The notes: generated from the letters alone by a model not told the origin. A stretch of 64,000 nucleotides of DNA from Ferruginibacter sp. (GCA_019638575.1 JAHBTN010000005.1:124001-188000); one strand, 5' to 3'. Positions 33,125 to 41,974 are shown, counted from the first letter of the stretch. Numbers and translations are program-made.

Positions 33125-33184
33125 ATGAAAAAAATATTGCAATTCATATTGTCGTTGTTTAAAAAGAAAAATTGCTGTAAATGA
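33125..33184 (+). CDS. Possible 19-residue peptide MKKILQFILSLFKKKNCCK
   Basis: A short ORF immediately upstream of the thioredoxin-like gene whose stop overlaps that gene's start (ATGA). It has a basic start, an 11-residue hydrophobic helix, a lysine cluster and a C-terminal Cys-Cys. The overlap and Cys pair, in a metal cluster, make it more than a random frame, but its size gives little support. Confidence 0.3.
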   Translation: MKKILQFILSLFKKKNCCK

Positions 33185-33660
33185 AAAAAGCATTTCTTGT
33201 ATTTCTTGTTTTGATGAGTGCCTTTGCAAGTAAGGCGCAATTGAAAATTGGCGATGCGGTACCGGAAATTGCATTGCCTGGTACGGCCGATAGTATTATA
33301 AAATTGTCATCGCTTTCGGGTAAAGTGGTGCTGGTTGATTTTTGGGCTAGCTGGTGTGCGCCCTGCAGGGCTGCCAATCCTTTTGTACAAAAACTGTATA
33401 AAAAATATGGCAAAGATGGTTTTGAAGTGTTTGCTGTTTCGCTGGATGTAAAAAAAGATGCCTGGATTAAAGCTATAAAAAAAGATAAACTTACTTATAC
33501 ATTAGTGTACGATAAAGATGGATGGAGATCGAAAGTAGCAGAAAGTTTTTTTGTAGATCAGTTGCCCACCAATTTTTTATTAGACAGGCAGGGAAAGATT
33601 GTGGCCATAAATGTTGAAGGCAAAGAAATGTTCGATATGGTGAAAAAACTGGTTGAATAG
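33181..33660 (+). CDS. TlpA-like thioredoxin-fold protein, exported
   Basis: A 159-residue protein. It has a signal peptide (MKKAFLVFLVLMSAFASKAQ) and a thioredoxin/AhpC-TSA-type domain with the active site WCAPC (Cys59, Cys62) in DFWASWCAPCRAANPF. The cis-Pro-type segment is VDQLPTNFLLDRQG. It would reduce or exchange disulfides in the periplasm. Located right after the Cys-rich HMA receptor, it may keep the metal-binding Cys pairs reduced (inference). It is convergent with the transporter gene (11-bp gap). Confidence 0.9.
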   Translation: MKKAFLVFLVLMSAFASKAQLKIGDAVPEIALPGTADSIIKLSSLSGKVVLVDFWASWCAPCRAANPFVQKLYKKYGKDGFEVFAVSLDVKKDAWIKAIKKDKLTYTLVYDKDGWRSKVAESFFVDQLPTNFLLDRQGKIVAINVEGKEMFDMVKKLVE

Positions 33661-33671
33661 TTTCACTACTA

Positions 33672-34451
33672 TCATTTACCTGTTTTAAAACGAAACGAGC
33701 CACCAACTGCCATGTACCAGCCTGCAGCTTCTTTGCTGATGCCGGTACCAGCCGATATATCAAACTTCAAATCGGGCATAGCATACCAGGCAAGGCCAGC
33801 ATCAAAGCGGTGTTGTGGCTTTTCATTTTTGTATATCGAACCAAAGAGTTCCACATAGCCATACCATTTCTCGTTGAAATCAATGCCGGGTGCAATGGTA
33901 TAAATGTAGGCAGGCTGGCTGCTGAAATTTTCCCACTCCATGCCAAGGTTATAACCCAATGATATTTTTTTTGAAAGCGTATTTTGTAACGAAATCTTGA
34001 AATTAGCCCCGTCAACCGAATCGTGTTGAGGAGTTTGAAACCTTCTTATATCATAATGTGCAATCAGTGTAATGGTGGGGCGCCAATGTTTTTCACTAAC
34101 AAAATTAAATTTGCCGCCAACCTGTAAAGATTGCAAACCGGTTTTCCAGTTGCTGCTAACATGGTTGTCTTTATGTAGTGCTGATCCGTAGGTTGTAATC
34201 AATCTCAGTTCAAGATTTCTGGTAAGCCCGTACCTGGTGAGCAGGGTAGGGTGCTGGTAGGTGATATCTTTTTCCTTTTTGCTGTAAGTATCGGTTTGCA
34301 TGAGAAAACCCAGTTCAAACTGCATCCATTTTTTAGGTACTGTGTTTACACCCTCTGTTTGGTCGGGCCTGTCCGTATCTATCTTTTCGGCCTGTGCAAA
34401 TGCAGCGCTGTATATAAGGATGAAAGGTATGACTAATGATAATTTGTACAT
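33672..34451 (-). CDS. Outer-membrane transporter (FapF/MetA-pathway-like barrel)
   Basis: A 259-residue exported protein. I place the start at 34451 (MYKLSLVIPFILIYSAAFAQ, a clean signal peptide) rather than at an upstream in-frame ATG. The mature N-terminus EKIDTDRPDQTEGVNTVP is the conserved 'DRPD.T' start of the 'transporter' family related to phenol-degradation MetA proteins. The rest is amphipathic strands with a final GGSFRF. In Bacteroidota it often sits with metal genes. An inverted repeat TTAGA-N4-TCTAA at 34468-34481 lies 16 bp upstream. Confidence 0.75.
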   Translation of the reverse strand: MYKLSLVIPFILIYSAAFAQAEKIDTDRPDQTEGVNTVPKKWMQFELGFLMQTDTYSKKEKDITYQHPTLLTRYGLTRNLELRLITTYGSALHKDNHVSSNWKTGLQSLQVGGKFNFVSEKHWRPTITLIAHYDIRRFQTPQHDSVDGANFKISLQNTLSKKISLGYNLGMEWENFSSQPAYIYTIAPGIDFNEKWYGYVELFGSIYKNEKPQHRFDAGLAWYAMPDLKFDISAGTGISKEAAGWYMAVGGSFRFKTGK

Positions 34452-34467
34452 GATTCTAAAATAAAAA

Positions 34468-34481
34468 TTAGACATATCTAA
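34468..34481 (-). promoter_or_regulatory. Possible operator, inverted repeat TTAGA-N4-TCTAA
   Basis: A 14-bp inverted repeat 16 bp upstream of the transporter start codon. It resembles operators of metal-responsive DtxR-type repressors in general form, but short AT-rich palindromes occur by chance in such DNA. Confidence 0.25.
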
Positions 34482-34539
34482 AAATAAAAACAAAAATAAA
34501 ACTATTCATCAATATGCAAAATAATTTTAAGTAAAAGGA

Positions 34540-35538
34540 TTATTTTTTTATACCGGCAATGCCTTTTATCAAAGCTTCCAGGTTTTTTTCTTTAAAGTAA
34601 ACCCTGCATAGTTCCTGTGCTTTATCTAAAACCTGTTTGATGGTTAATTGGCCTGTGCCTGCAATTTTGTATGCCCGGGCAAGCGCTGTATTTTCATCTT
34701 TTAATGAAGTTTGCAGTAATGATTCTTTAATCGCTTCTGCCCGCAAGCCGTTATCTTTTAAGTTGCCCAGTTCGGCAATCATCCAACTGAGTGCATAAAA
34801 GCGGTTTTTATCAAGCAGTAAAAAAACTTGCTGGTCGCCGGCATCGGGCATTACATTGTATTTAGAGCCTGTTATTTCTTTTGTAAGATATTTTGAAAGA
34901 AATTTTGGCATTGCAGTTTTTGATTTACTTAACTGTACACAACCCCTTAATGCCTGTGGATAAATGCTAAGCCAGCGCAGCTTTCTCCTGAATTCGTGTA
35001 CATCGTTTTCAACATCGATAAAGGTGAAATCCTTTTCGTTGATAAATTCCCGTATTTTATTAATGGCCGAGATGTAAAATTCCTCAATACATTTAATTTC
35101 TTCTTTTTCATCCAGCCAGTTGGCTTTGCTTAGTTTTTTTCTTGTCTTTTTAATTCGTTTACCATCTTCGCCCAGCCATTTTTTTTCTTTCAATATTTCG
35201 TTCAGGCTTTGAATTTTTTCCCTGCTTTGAGCCTGCATGTATGCAGTAACTTCTTTAGGTATCTTTTTATTGGCAGCAAATTCTTTTGCAAATGCATCAT
35301 AATAATCAATAGCGCCTAAAGTATCTTCCAGTAATTTAAAATGGGCTTTCAGCTTTTCAAATTTTTTTTTGTTGTGAATACCACTATAAAGTTTTGCCAA
35401 TCCTTCAAGCATAAACAAAGGGGTACGGGCATCATTCTGGTATAACCATAATGCCGGGTTTTTTTGCCTGGCAGCTTTTGCAAGCAAAGTTTCTAACCTG
35501 CTTAAAAAAAACTCAAATCTTAATTGCCCGTTTTTCAT
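34540..35538 (-). CDS. CHAD-like alpha-helical protein
   Basis: A 332-residue, strongly basic, all-helical protein. Two halves each show a CHAD-like start: NDARTPLFMLEGLAKLYSGI with FEKLKAHFKLLEDTLGAIDYYDAF (about 35-100), and VENDVHEFRRKLRWLSIYPQAL (about 176-200) with its conserved His and Arg residues. CHAD domains bind polyphosphate in known cases. There is no signal peptide. The start is 40 bp after the stop of the ATP-grasp-like gene, so it is the third gene of a minus-strand unit. Assignment to CHAD is by pattern only. Confidence 0.5.
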   Translation of the reverse strand: MKNGQLRFEFFLSRLETLLAKAARQKNPALWLYQNDARTPLFMLEGLAKLYSGIHNKKKFEKLKAHFKLLEDTLGAIDYYDAFAKEFAANKKIPKEVTAYMQAQSREKIQSLNEILKEKKWLGEDGKRIKKTRKKLSKANWLDEKEEIKCIEEFYISAINKIREFINEKDFTFIDVENDVHEFRRKLRWLSIYPQALRGCVQLSKSKTAMPKFLSKYLTKEITGSKYNVMPDAGDQQVFLLLDKNRFYALSWMIAELGNLKDNGLRAEAIKESLLQTSLKDENTALARAYKIAGTGQLTIKQVLDKAQELCRVYFKEKNLEALIKGIAGIKK

Positions 35539-35578
35539 CTGCTGTTTAATTTATTTTGTACAATTATTTTCTTTCAAT

Positions 35579-36772
35579 TTATCCTTTTTCAAAAAAAGCT
35601 ACAGAGCCGCCAACCCATTCCTTATCCTTATTATAGCGAGTGCCAATCATTTTGCCTTTGCTTAACCTTGCAAGGTTATGTACAGCTTTTGGCCTGTCCC
35701 AGCCTTTTTTCCAGAAAAAGAACAGGCGTATTTCGGCTTTTGCAGGCCCGTCGGGTGTTTTAATAACATCTGCATATTTCACTTTCTTTTGCAATATCCA
35801 GTTTTCAGGGTCTTTCACTGCTTCTAAATCGGCCAGGGTTACATCTATCACCACACCCATGCCTGCAAACGAAAACAGCGGTTTTAAAACATAATTTTCC
35901 AGGTCGGTTGGCATCTGTTTCAGCTCGTTTAAAAAATAAGTTTGCGGCACATATTGGTTGTTAATGAAAGGTAAAGTGAATTTGCTTATGCGGTAAAACC
36001 AGTTGGGATGTGGTACCCATTCCACATCATAAGGTTTAGTAAGGTCAACCACTTGGCCAAGGCCTTCCTGCTTTTGCAGGTCGTCAAATATTAACCGGTT
36101 ATAAATCCTTTTTACGGGTGTTTTAATACCATTGTTCATATAAAATAATTTGTTGCCTTCGGCAATCAGTTTGGTAAGGCATACCATCTTTATACCTAAT
36201 AATTGCTCGGTACAATAAAAATCAATTCTTGTTTTTTGTTTTTCAGGAAAAATTTCCAGCAGGATAACATTTTCCGGATTCATATCACCCACAATAATCT
36301 CTTTCAATAAACTTGTATAGCTATCCTTATCATAACCGTTAAGGTAAGCCGAAAAATCAGCAGGCAGGTTGGCATATTCTGCTGTTAATGCCGAATGAAA
36401 AACCTGGAAAGCGAATAGAGTTGGGAAACCCTGCATCTCTATCAGCTGCGGTTCATATCCGCCATTCCCGTCTTCGCAAATACCAAAATCAAAAACTAAA
36501 AATTCGGGATGTGCCGTTTCACCGGGAACTTTTACATTTTCAGGTATGCCTCGTTCCGTCATTTTATTAAACCGGGCATCTACAAGTACATCAATAATGT
36601 CTTCGCAGGCGCCAAGCATTTTAGCGGTAAAATCAGCAGGTATAAAAACAGGTGTTTCTGCATTGCGAAAATCAAGCGACCCCGGGTGCAACGCTTCTAT
36701 CTTTTGCATATATGCATCGTATTTCTCTTTGGTAAATGCTGCGTTGAATTGTTCCCTTATATCTTTTATCAT
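35579..36772 (-). CDS. ATP-grasp-like protein of unknown substrate
   Basis: A 397-residue cytoplasmic protein. The second half shows ATP-grasp-like elements: ENYVLKPLFSFAGMGVVIDV (lysine and Gly-rich loop), ENWILQKKVKYADVI, KAEIRLFFFWKKGWDRPKAV (the E-x-R metal/ATP segment) and NLARLSKGKMIGTRYNKDKEWVGGS. The first half has FDFGICEDGNGGYEPQLIEMQGFPTLFAFQ, like the acceptor-binding part of small peptide ligases. It likely forms an amide or similar bond using ATP, but the substrate cannot be read. It lies between a glutamine amidotransferase gene and the CHAD-like gene. Confidence 0.6.
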   Translation of the reverse strand: MIKDIREQFNAAFTKEKYDAYMQKIEALHPGSLDFRNAETPVFIPADFTAKMLGACEDIIDVLVDARFNKMTERGIPENVKVPGETAHPEFLVFDFGICEDGNGGYEPQLIEMQGFPTLFAFQVFHSALTAEYANLPADFSAYLNGYDKDSYTSLLKEIIVGDMNPENVILLEIFPEKQKTRIDFYCTEQLLGIKMVCLTKLIAEGNKLFYMNNGIKTPVKRIYNRLIFDDLQKQEGLGQVVDLTKPYDVEWVPHPNWFYRISKFTLPFINNQYVPQTYFLNELKQMPTDLENYVLKPLFSFAGMGVVIDVTLADLEAVKDPENWILQKKVKYADVIKTPDGPAKAEIRLFFFWKKGWDRPKAVHNLARLSKGKMIGTRYNKDKEWVGGSVAFFEKG

Positions 36773-36930
36773 AACTGGTGTTTTTACATTTATTTGTATT
36801 TAATAAAAATAATCATAAAATTTCATTTTTATGAAGGCAATAGCAAGCAGTACACTTTTAACAAACAAAACAGTTTGGCAAAAGCAATTGCTGTTAATCC
36901 ATCACAAATACCAGTAAAAAACAGGTATAT

Positions 36931-37782
36931 CTACACTTCTACAGGCTGCATAGCTTCAACAGCATTCATCAAAAAGTTAGGAAGGATATGTGAGTAGGTC
37001 CACATTATTTTTTCGGGATCGTTTAACTGGTCAATCATGGATTGCCATTTTGCTTCGCCATGATTTTCTATCACTGTTTTTTTCTTTTCTTCGGTTTGCA
37101 GGTGAAGGCTCATACCTATGGCATCGGCTTCGGGATGAAATTGAGTGCCAATCATACTTTCATTAAAGCGTATAGCCATGATAGCTCTTTCGTAAGGAAC
37201 ATGCGGCCTGTTTTTTTCTATGGCCAAAATGGAGGCACCCATTTGTTGAAGTTTATTATGATTAGGTTCTATAACCTGGTAGTCACGGCTGTCAACAGCA
37301 TAAAACGGATCTTTTAAACCGTTAAAGATTACTTCATCTTTTCCATCATTTAATAAATGCATTGGAAAAATTCCAAACGAAGTACTTTTTCTTTTATTTA
37401 CTGTAGCAACTCCATAATGCCTGCAAATAAGCTGAAATGAGTGGCAAATGAATAATACATGTTTTTTTTGAACATGGGCCGGGTTATTATTCCATTTCTC
37501 AACTTTGTTTAACCAGCCAAAATAGGCATGTTCCCATTCGCTACCTTCACTTTCTAAGGGGCTACCGGGCCCACCGCTAGAAATATAAATATCGTAATCG
37601 AGATTGGGTACTTCATTTTTAAGACGTACATCAAATTCATCCCAGGTTAAATCAATGTGATTGTTTTCGCCAAACTGGTTTAGTATTTCCCTTATACATC
37701 GCATACCCTGGTTGGCTAAGCCTTCATATAAATCAAGAATTGCGATACGGATGGATTTTTTTTCGGATAAGTTCATATACAA
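36931..37782 (-). CDS. Class I glutamine amidotransferase
   Basis: A 283-residue protein with a GATase1 domain. The catalytic triad is complete: Cys113 (VLFICHSFQLIC, an unusual flank in place of GxCxGxQ), His216 and Glu218 (IGTQFHPEAD). YDIYISSGGPGSP is the oxyanion-strand motif. It would release ammonia from glutamine for a partner synthetase. No synthetase domain is fused; the gene 158 bp downstream encodes an ATP-grasp-like protein, the likely partner. It is not a known GMP, CTP or anthranilate synthase component by context. A second Met (37776) is an alternative start. Confidence 0.85.
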   Translation of the reverse strand: MYMNLSEKKSIRIAILDLYEGLANQGMRCIREILNQFGENNHIDLTWDEFDVRLKNEVPNLDYDIYISSGGPGSPLESEGSEWEHAYFGWLNKVEKWNNNPAHVQKKHVLFICHSFQLICRHYGVATVNKRKSTSFGIFPMHLLNDGKDEVIFNGLKDPFYAVDSRDYQVIEPNHNKLQQMGASILAIEKNRPHVPYERAIMAIRFNESMIGTQFHPEADAIGMSLHLQTEEKKKTVIENHGEAKWQSMIDQLNDPEKIMWTYSHILPNFLMNAVEAMQPVEV

Positions 37783-37874
37783 ACTTAGTAATTTTTTAAA
37801 AATACCTGTTTTACAACTTATGGGCTTTTTATTAACGCATTGTGGATAGTTTATTTACAAATAAAACAGAAAGA

Positions 37875-40610
37875 TTATCTTAATAATATTACAGTGCCTT
37901 TCATTTCAATTACGGCGCCGTTTTTATCAATTCCTCTTATCATCCACACATACGTACCGGCCTCGGCAGGTTTGCCTTTTATAGTACCATCCCAGCCCTG
38001 CATCCATTGCCTTGTTTCGTACATAAGCTTGCCATAGCGGTTAAACACACGGAAATAATCAGTACTGCGGATACCCACCGGTATGGGCCTGAAAATGTCA
38101 TTTAACCCATCGCCATTTGGTGTAAAAGAATTGGGTAAATAATACATGGGGCCTTCATATACTTTTATAAAAACATTATCTGATGCAGTACACCCAATTG
38201 AATCGGTTACAAGTACAGTAAAGTATGTATCATTATATAAAGTGGCTAGCGGGTTTTGTATAAACGGATTGTTTAATGGGGCTGCCGGGCTCCATAAATA
38301 ATTTTTACCACCGGTTGCCATAAGTTGGTGCGGCCTTGCTATAATTGCATTGGTATCATTTCCGGCAAATGCTTTTACAGGTGCCTGCATTATAACCCAC
38401 ATTGTATCGGTATCAGAAAAATTACATCCATAATTATCGGTAACGGTTAAAAAATATTGTTGCGTAGTATCTGGTGTTGCCAGGGTTGATGATATATTTG
38501 GTGTAGCCAGTGTATTGGCTGGCGACCAGGTATAATTAACAGTTCCCGATGTATTGGTTGCTATTCCATTTAAAGTGGCATTTGTTTTATAACAAATAAT
38601 GGTATCGTTTCCGGCGTAAGCAACAGGTTTGTGTAATACGTTTATTATTACCGAATCTGTACGCTGGCAAATACCCCATTTTGCAGTTAGATAATATTTG
38701 GTAGTATCAACCGGCGTAGCAGTTGGGTTTTTAATTGTATCGGCATTTAAAGTAGCAGCAGGGCTCCATTTAAACTGATTGGTTTCTGCATTTGTTTGTG
38801 GCTGTAAGGTGATGCTGCTTCCTGCACATACGGTACTATCTGCACCAAGCTGCAGCCGCATGGTATCGTTTAATGTTACAATGGCGCTGCTGTTTGCAAT
38901 ACAGCTATTGGCATCTTTTATTTTAATGTTGGGATAATTTCCTACGCTTACAGTAAAAATATTAGCCGGTTGATATGTATTTCCATTATCAATAGAGTAG
39001 TTATACAAAGGTGTACCACCATTTGCAGTAATACTAATGCTGCCATCTGTATTGGCACAACTTGCCTGTGAGGCAATAGCACTGGCAGTAAGTAATGCAG
39101 GTTCTGTAATTATAATGGTAGTATCCTTAGTGCATCCGTTACCATTTTTAATCCTGAAAGTATAACTGCCAGCAGCAAGGTTGCTGAATGTGCCACTTGT
39201 TTGGTATGTTACACCAGCATCTGCTGAAAATTCAAAAGGAGCAACCGGCCCCGTTGGAGCAAATGTTACCTCACCAATATTTTGGCCATTGCAAAGCAGG
39301 TCTTTTTTTGTGGCATTTGCAAAAAATGGTTGCGGTGCTGTAATGGTTACGGAGGTATCGCCGGTACAGGTAGAACCTATTACCCTGGCCAGTATAGTAT
39401 ACGTGCCGGGAGGTAAATTAAACACCGGAGATGTTTGCCATGTTGTACCATCGGCCGAATATTCAATATTGGCGCCTGTTGGCGAAGTAACTGTTATTTG
39501 CCCATTTGCAGATGTAGGGCATGGAGCAGGAATAATATTGGTTGATACGGGGTTTAAAGATTTATACACTATAATGGTATCAGACCCTTCTGTTTCAATT
39601 GTATTGTTATCGCATTGCTGGTAAAAAGCTCGTACAACATAACTCATACTGTCTTCGGGTTGAACAATGCCAGCAAAAGTTGCTTCCAGTTCTCCATTAC
39701 CAACAGGCATGGTGGTTCCTGTAGAGATAAGTGTACCGTTCTTATATAATTCTACCCTGTTTAATAACGAACTTGTGCCGCTTGGTATGTACCTGTATCC
39801 TTCATTAATGGCCGTCCATACTGTTCCATTTTTTCCAGGAGGTGTTACGGCAGCATCTTGTTTCCAGTTTTGAACGCCGGCAATAGAAAGCCCATTTTGA
39901 GAAAAAACACAGGCTGGTTTAAATTCATAAAATACATCAATGATTCCTGAGCCTTCATACAATACTGCCTGCATGGTACAGGAGTTGGTATTATTGGGGC
40001 AGTTACCGCCCCCCTGGCTGTAATAGCCTATTTTGTAATACGAAACTACAAACCTGCGGCAAGGGGCATTGCCTTCTACCCGCCATTCAATTTTTCGGCC
40101 TGCAACCGATGTAGTGGGGTCCATATCAAAGTAAGCTAAAAAAATACTTGCCCTGGGTGCATAAAATGTAAACTGCTCATCGGGTATGCCGCCGGCATAA
40201 GGTATAGAATTACCGTTTGAAATCTGGTACCCTTCTAGCTTATTGGCATTGGTAACAATATCAAAAGTTATTACACCATTTGAACCTACACATATCTTAT
40301 TATAGGTGTTTCCATAAAAGCAAAATGGAAAAGGCAGGTTGAAGGAGTCGGAAAAATGATCATCGTCATATACCAGGGGGTCTTCGGTGCCAAATGGTGT
40401 GGTATAGGCATATGGTGTATATGGTATTTGAGTTACCGAATATGTTTCTGTTGTTCTTAAATCGGGTATTCTTGCTTTTAAATTAATAGTGTTTTGAAGG
40501 CATGATATAGTAGTATCATTTCCTGCCGCCACATTAAAGCAGGATTGAGCCTGTAAGCTGAAATTTATAAATAATAAAGCAGTTATGTTTAATAATAAAA
40601 CTTTCTTCAT
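37875..40610 (-). CDS. Large secreted protein with type IX secretion type B sorting domain
   Basis: A 911-residue exported protein (start ATG 40610, MKKVLLLNITALLFINFSLQAQ; a longer frame upstream lacks a signal). The N-terminal part (about 25-330) is a Cys-containing beta domain with a YNKICVGSNGVITFD motif. The middle has SprB-type repeats around GxYTxxxxD (about 385-600), then immunoglobulin/PKD-like repeats. The last 85 residues begin YYLPNSFTPNGDGLNDIFRPIP and end GTYVWMIRGIDKNGAVIEMKGTVILLR: the CHU_C/type B signal for T9SS export and cell-surface attachment. Such proteins act in adhesion or gliding. Confidence 0.92.
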   Translation of the reverse strand: MKKVLLLNITALLFINFSLQAQSCFNVAAGNDTTISCLQNTINLKARIPDLRTTETYSVTQIPYTPYAYTTPFGTEDPLVYDDDHFSDSFNLPFPFCFYGNTYNKICVGSNGVITFDIVTNANKLEGYQISNGNSIPYAGGIPDEQFTFYAPRASIFLAYFDMDPTTSVAGRKIEWRVEGNAPCRRFVVSYYKIGYYSQGGGNCPNNTNSCTMQAVLYEGSGIIDVFYEFKPACVFSQNGLSIAGVQNWKQDAAVTPPGKNGTVWTAINEGYRYIPSGTSSLLNRVELYKNGTLISTGTTMPVGNGELEATFAGIVQPEDSMSYVVRAFYQQCDNNTIETEGSDTIIVYKSLNPVSTNIIPAPCPTSANGQITVTSPTGANIEYSADGTTWQTSPVFNLPPGTYTILARVIGSTCTGDTSVTITAPQPFFANATKKDLLCNGQNIGEVTFAPTGPVAPFEFSADAGVTYQTSGTFSNLAAGSYTFRIKNGNGCTKDTTIIITEPALLTASAIASQASCANTDGSISITANGGTPLYNYSIDNGNTYQPANIFTVSVGNYPNIKIKDANSCIANSSAIVTLNDTMRLQLGADSTVCAGSSITLQPQTNAETNQFKWSPAATLNADTIKNPTATPVDTTKYYLTAKWGICQRTDSVIINVLHKPVAYAGNDTIICYKTNATLNGIATNTSGTVNYTWSPANTLATPNISSTLATPDTTQQYFLTVTDNYGCNFSDTDTMWVIMQAPVKAFAGNDTNAIIARPHQLMATGGKNYLWSPAAPLNNPFIQNPLATLYNDTYFTVLVTDSIGCTASDNVFIKVYEGPMYYLPNSFTPNGDGLNDIFRPIPVGIRSTDYFRVFNRYGKLMYETRQWMQGWDGTIKGKPAEAGTYVWMIRGIDKNGAVIEMKGTVILLR

Positions 40611-40690
40611 TTGTATAATTAAAATAAAAAAATTGAGGGTGAAGTTAAACAAAATATTACACCGTGGTAATACGTAAATATTCACAGTTA

Positions 40691-40717
40691 TTGGTTACTA
40701 ACAATTTCTTACTTTTG
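40691..40717 (+). promoter_or_regulatory. Candidate promoter of the DUF6580 gene
   Basis: TACTTTTG at 40710-40717 matches the -7 consensus, with TTGG at 40691-40694 (15-bp spacer, short). The ATG is 17 bp downstream. Confidence 0.4.
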
Positions 40718-40734
40718 TTTTAAAGATTACACAA

Positions 40735-41295
40735 ATGAATAAACAAACTACTTCAACAATCCTTATTGCATCAGTTTTAATAATTGTTGCTGCTATGTCA
40801 AGGGTATTACTGTATCCTCATAATTTTAGTCCTATTATTGGTATGGCTATTTTTGCAGGCGCCTCTATTAAAAACAAGAGGCTGGCTTTTGCTTTGCCAA
40901 TACTAGCCATGTTTTTAAGTGATGTATTATTTGAGGTGTTTAATATTGCTCCGGGATTTTGGGGTTGGGGGCAGCTGGTTAGTTATGGCATACTTGCTTT
41001 AATTACTGTTATAGCTTTTACTATGAAAAAAGTATCAGTTTTAAAAATTGCCGGTTATTCTGTTGGCTCTTCATTATTGTTCTTCTTACTGAGTAATTCT
41101 GCCTTTTTTGTAATTGATAATCCTATTTATCATTTATACGCTCAAAATTTTAATGGATATATTGCCACATTAGTTGCTGGTATTCCATTCTTAAAAACAA
41201 GCCTGGTAGCCGACCTGGTTTACAGCGGCGTTTTGTTTGGGGCTTATTACCTTATTCAAAACTATATTATCAGCACAAAAAAAGTAACAGCATAA
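40735..41295 (+). CDS. DUF6580-type membrane protein
   Basis: A 186-residue integral membrane protein with five or six predicted segments (about 8-28, 33-62, 72-96, 103-126, 140-176). The N-terminal SRVLLYPHNFSPIIGMAIFAGASI is the signature of the DUF6580 group, which resembles S-components of ECF vitamin transporters in size and topology. No ECF ATPase genes are nearby and no riboswitch is seen upstream. Function unknown. It is followed by a bidirectional terminator. Confidence 0.75.
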   Translation: MNKQTTSTILIASVLIIVAAMSRVLLYPHNFSPIIGMAIFAGASIKNKRLAFALPILAMFLSDVLFEVFNIAPGFWGWGQLVSYGILALITVIAFTMKKVSVLKIAGYSVGSSLLFFLLSNSAFFVIDNPIYHLYAQNFNGYIATLVAGIPFLKTSLVADLVYSGVLFGAYYLIQNYIISTKKVTA

Positions 41296-41317
41296 TTTTT
41301 TAAGGTAAAAAAAATTA

Positions 41318-41350
41318 AAGCATCCAAAGTTTGTTTGGGTGCTTTTTTGT
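41318..41350 (+). terminator. Bidirectional terminator between the DUF6580 gene and rnhA
   Basis: An 11-bp stem with one G-T (G-U) pair (41318-41328 with 41334-41344), T-run after it and A-run before it, so it can end both converging transcripts. Confidence 0.85.
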
Positions 41351-41363
41351 TTATAAAGATTTA

Positions 41364-41834
41364 TTAAGTTACTGTAATAGATTCTTCGTAACCTTCATCT
41401 GCAGCAAGGTTTTTTCCATCAGCAGCAGCGGTTGCTAATTCATCGCACCGGTTGTTATATGGGTTATTGGCATGGCCTTTTACCCATTTTAATTTTACAT
41501 TCATTATGGTAGCAAGCTGGTGGTATTGTATCCATAGGTCTTTGTTTTTTTTACCGCCTTTAAAACCTGTTTTCATCCATTTGTTTAGCCAGCCTTCTTC
41601 AATGGCACGTACAACGTACTGGCTATCGGAATAAACAATAATGGGTAAATCTTTTTTAGTAATGGCTTTAAGCCCTGTAATAACAGCAAGCAGTTCCATT
41701 CGGTTATTGGTAGTAAGCCGGTATCCTTTGGATATCTCTTTACGGTGGCCTTTGTACATTAATATAACACCAAAGCCACCGGGGCCTGGGTTTCCACGTG
41801 ATGAGCCATCCGTATAAATATGTATTGTGTTCAA
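41364..41834 (-). CDS. rnhA: Ribonuclease HI
   Basis: Degrades RNA in RNA/DNA hybrids. A 156-residue protein with the four carboxylates in place: Asp in IYTDGSSRGNPGPGG (about residue 8), Glu in NNRMELLAVI (48), Asp in IVYSDSQYV (70) and Asp in NNRCDELATAAA (about 134). Length is standard for bacterial type I enzymes. The basic handle region (WLNKWMKTGFKGGKKNKDLWIQYHQL) is present. It is a single-gene unit between two terminators. Confidence 0.96.
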   Translation of the reverse strand: MNTIHIYTDGSSRGNPGPGGFGVILMYKGHRKEISKGYRLTTNNRMELLAVITGLKAITKKDLPIIVYSDSQYVVRAIEEGWLNKWMKTGFKGGKKNKDLWIQYHQLATIMNVKLKWVKGHANNPYNNRCDELATAAADGKNLAADEGYEESITVT

Positions 41835-41920
41835 CTTGTTACAAGTTTTGTGGTAAAATTAATTGTACAAGGGTGATATTTTTATTGCAGAATAAAAATA
41901 GCTCTAAGATTAATGAAATA

Positions 41921-41956
41921 AAAAAGGCTGTCAATTTTTTTTTTGACAGCCTTTTT
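41921..41956 (-). terminator. Intrinsic terminator of the Oar-like receptor gene
   Basis: A perfect 14-bp stem (41921-41934 with 41943-41956; AAAAAGGCTGTCAA) with an 8-T loop. It lies 19 bp after the receptor stop and can act in both directions. Confidence 0.88.
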
Positions 41957-41974
41957 ATTTTTATAAATTAAATC

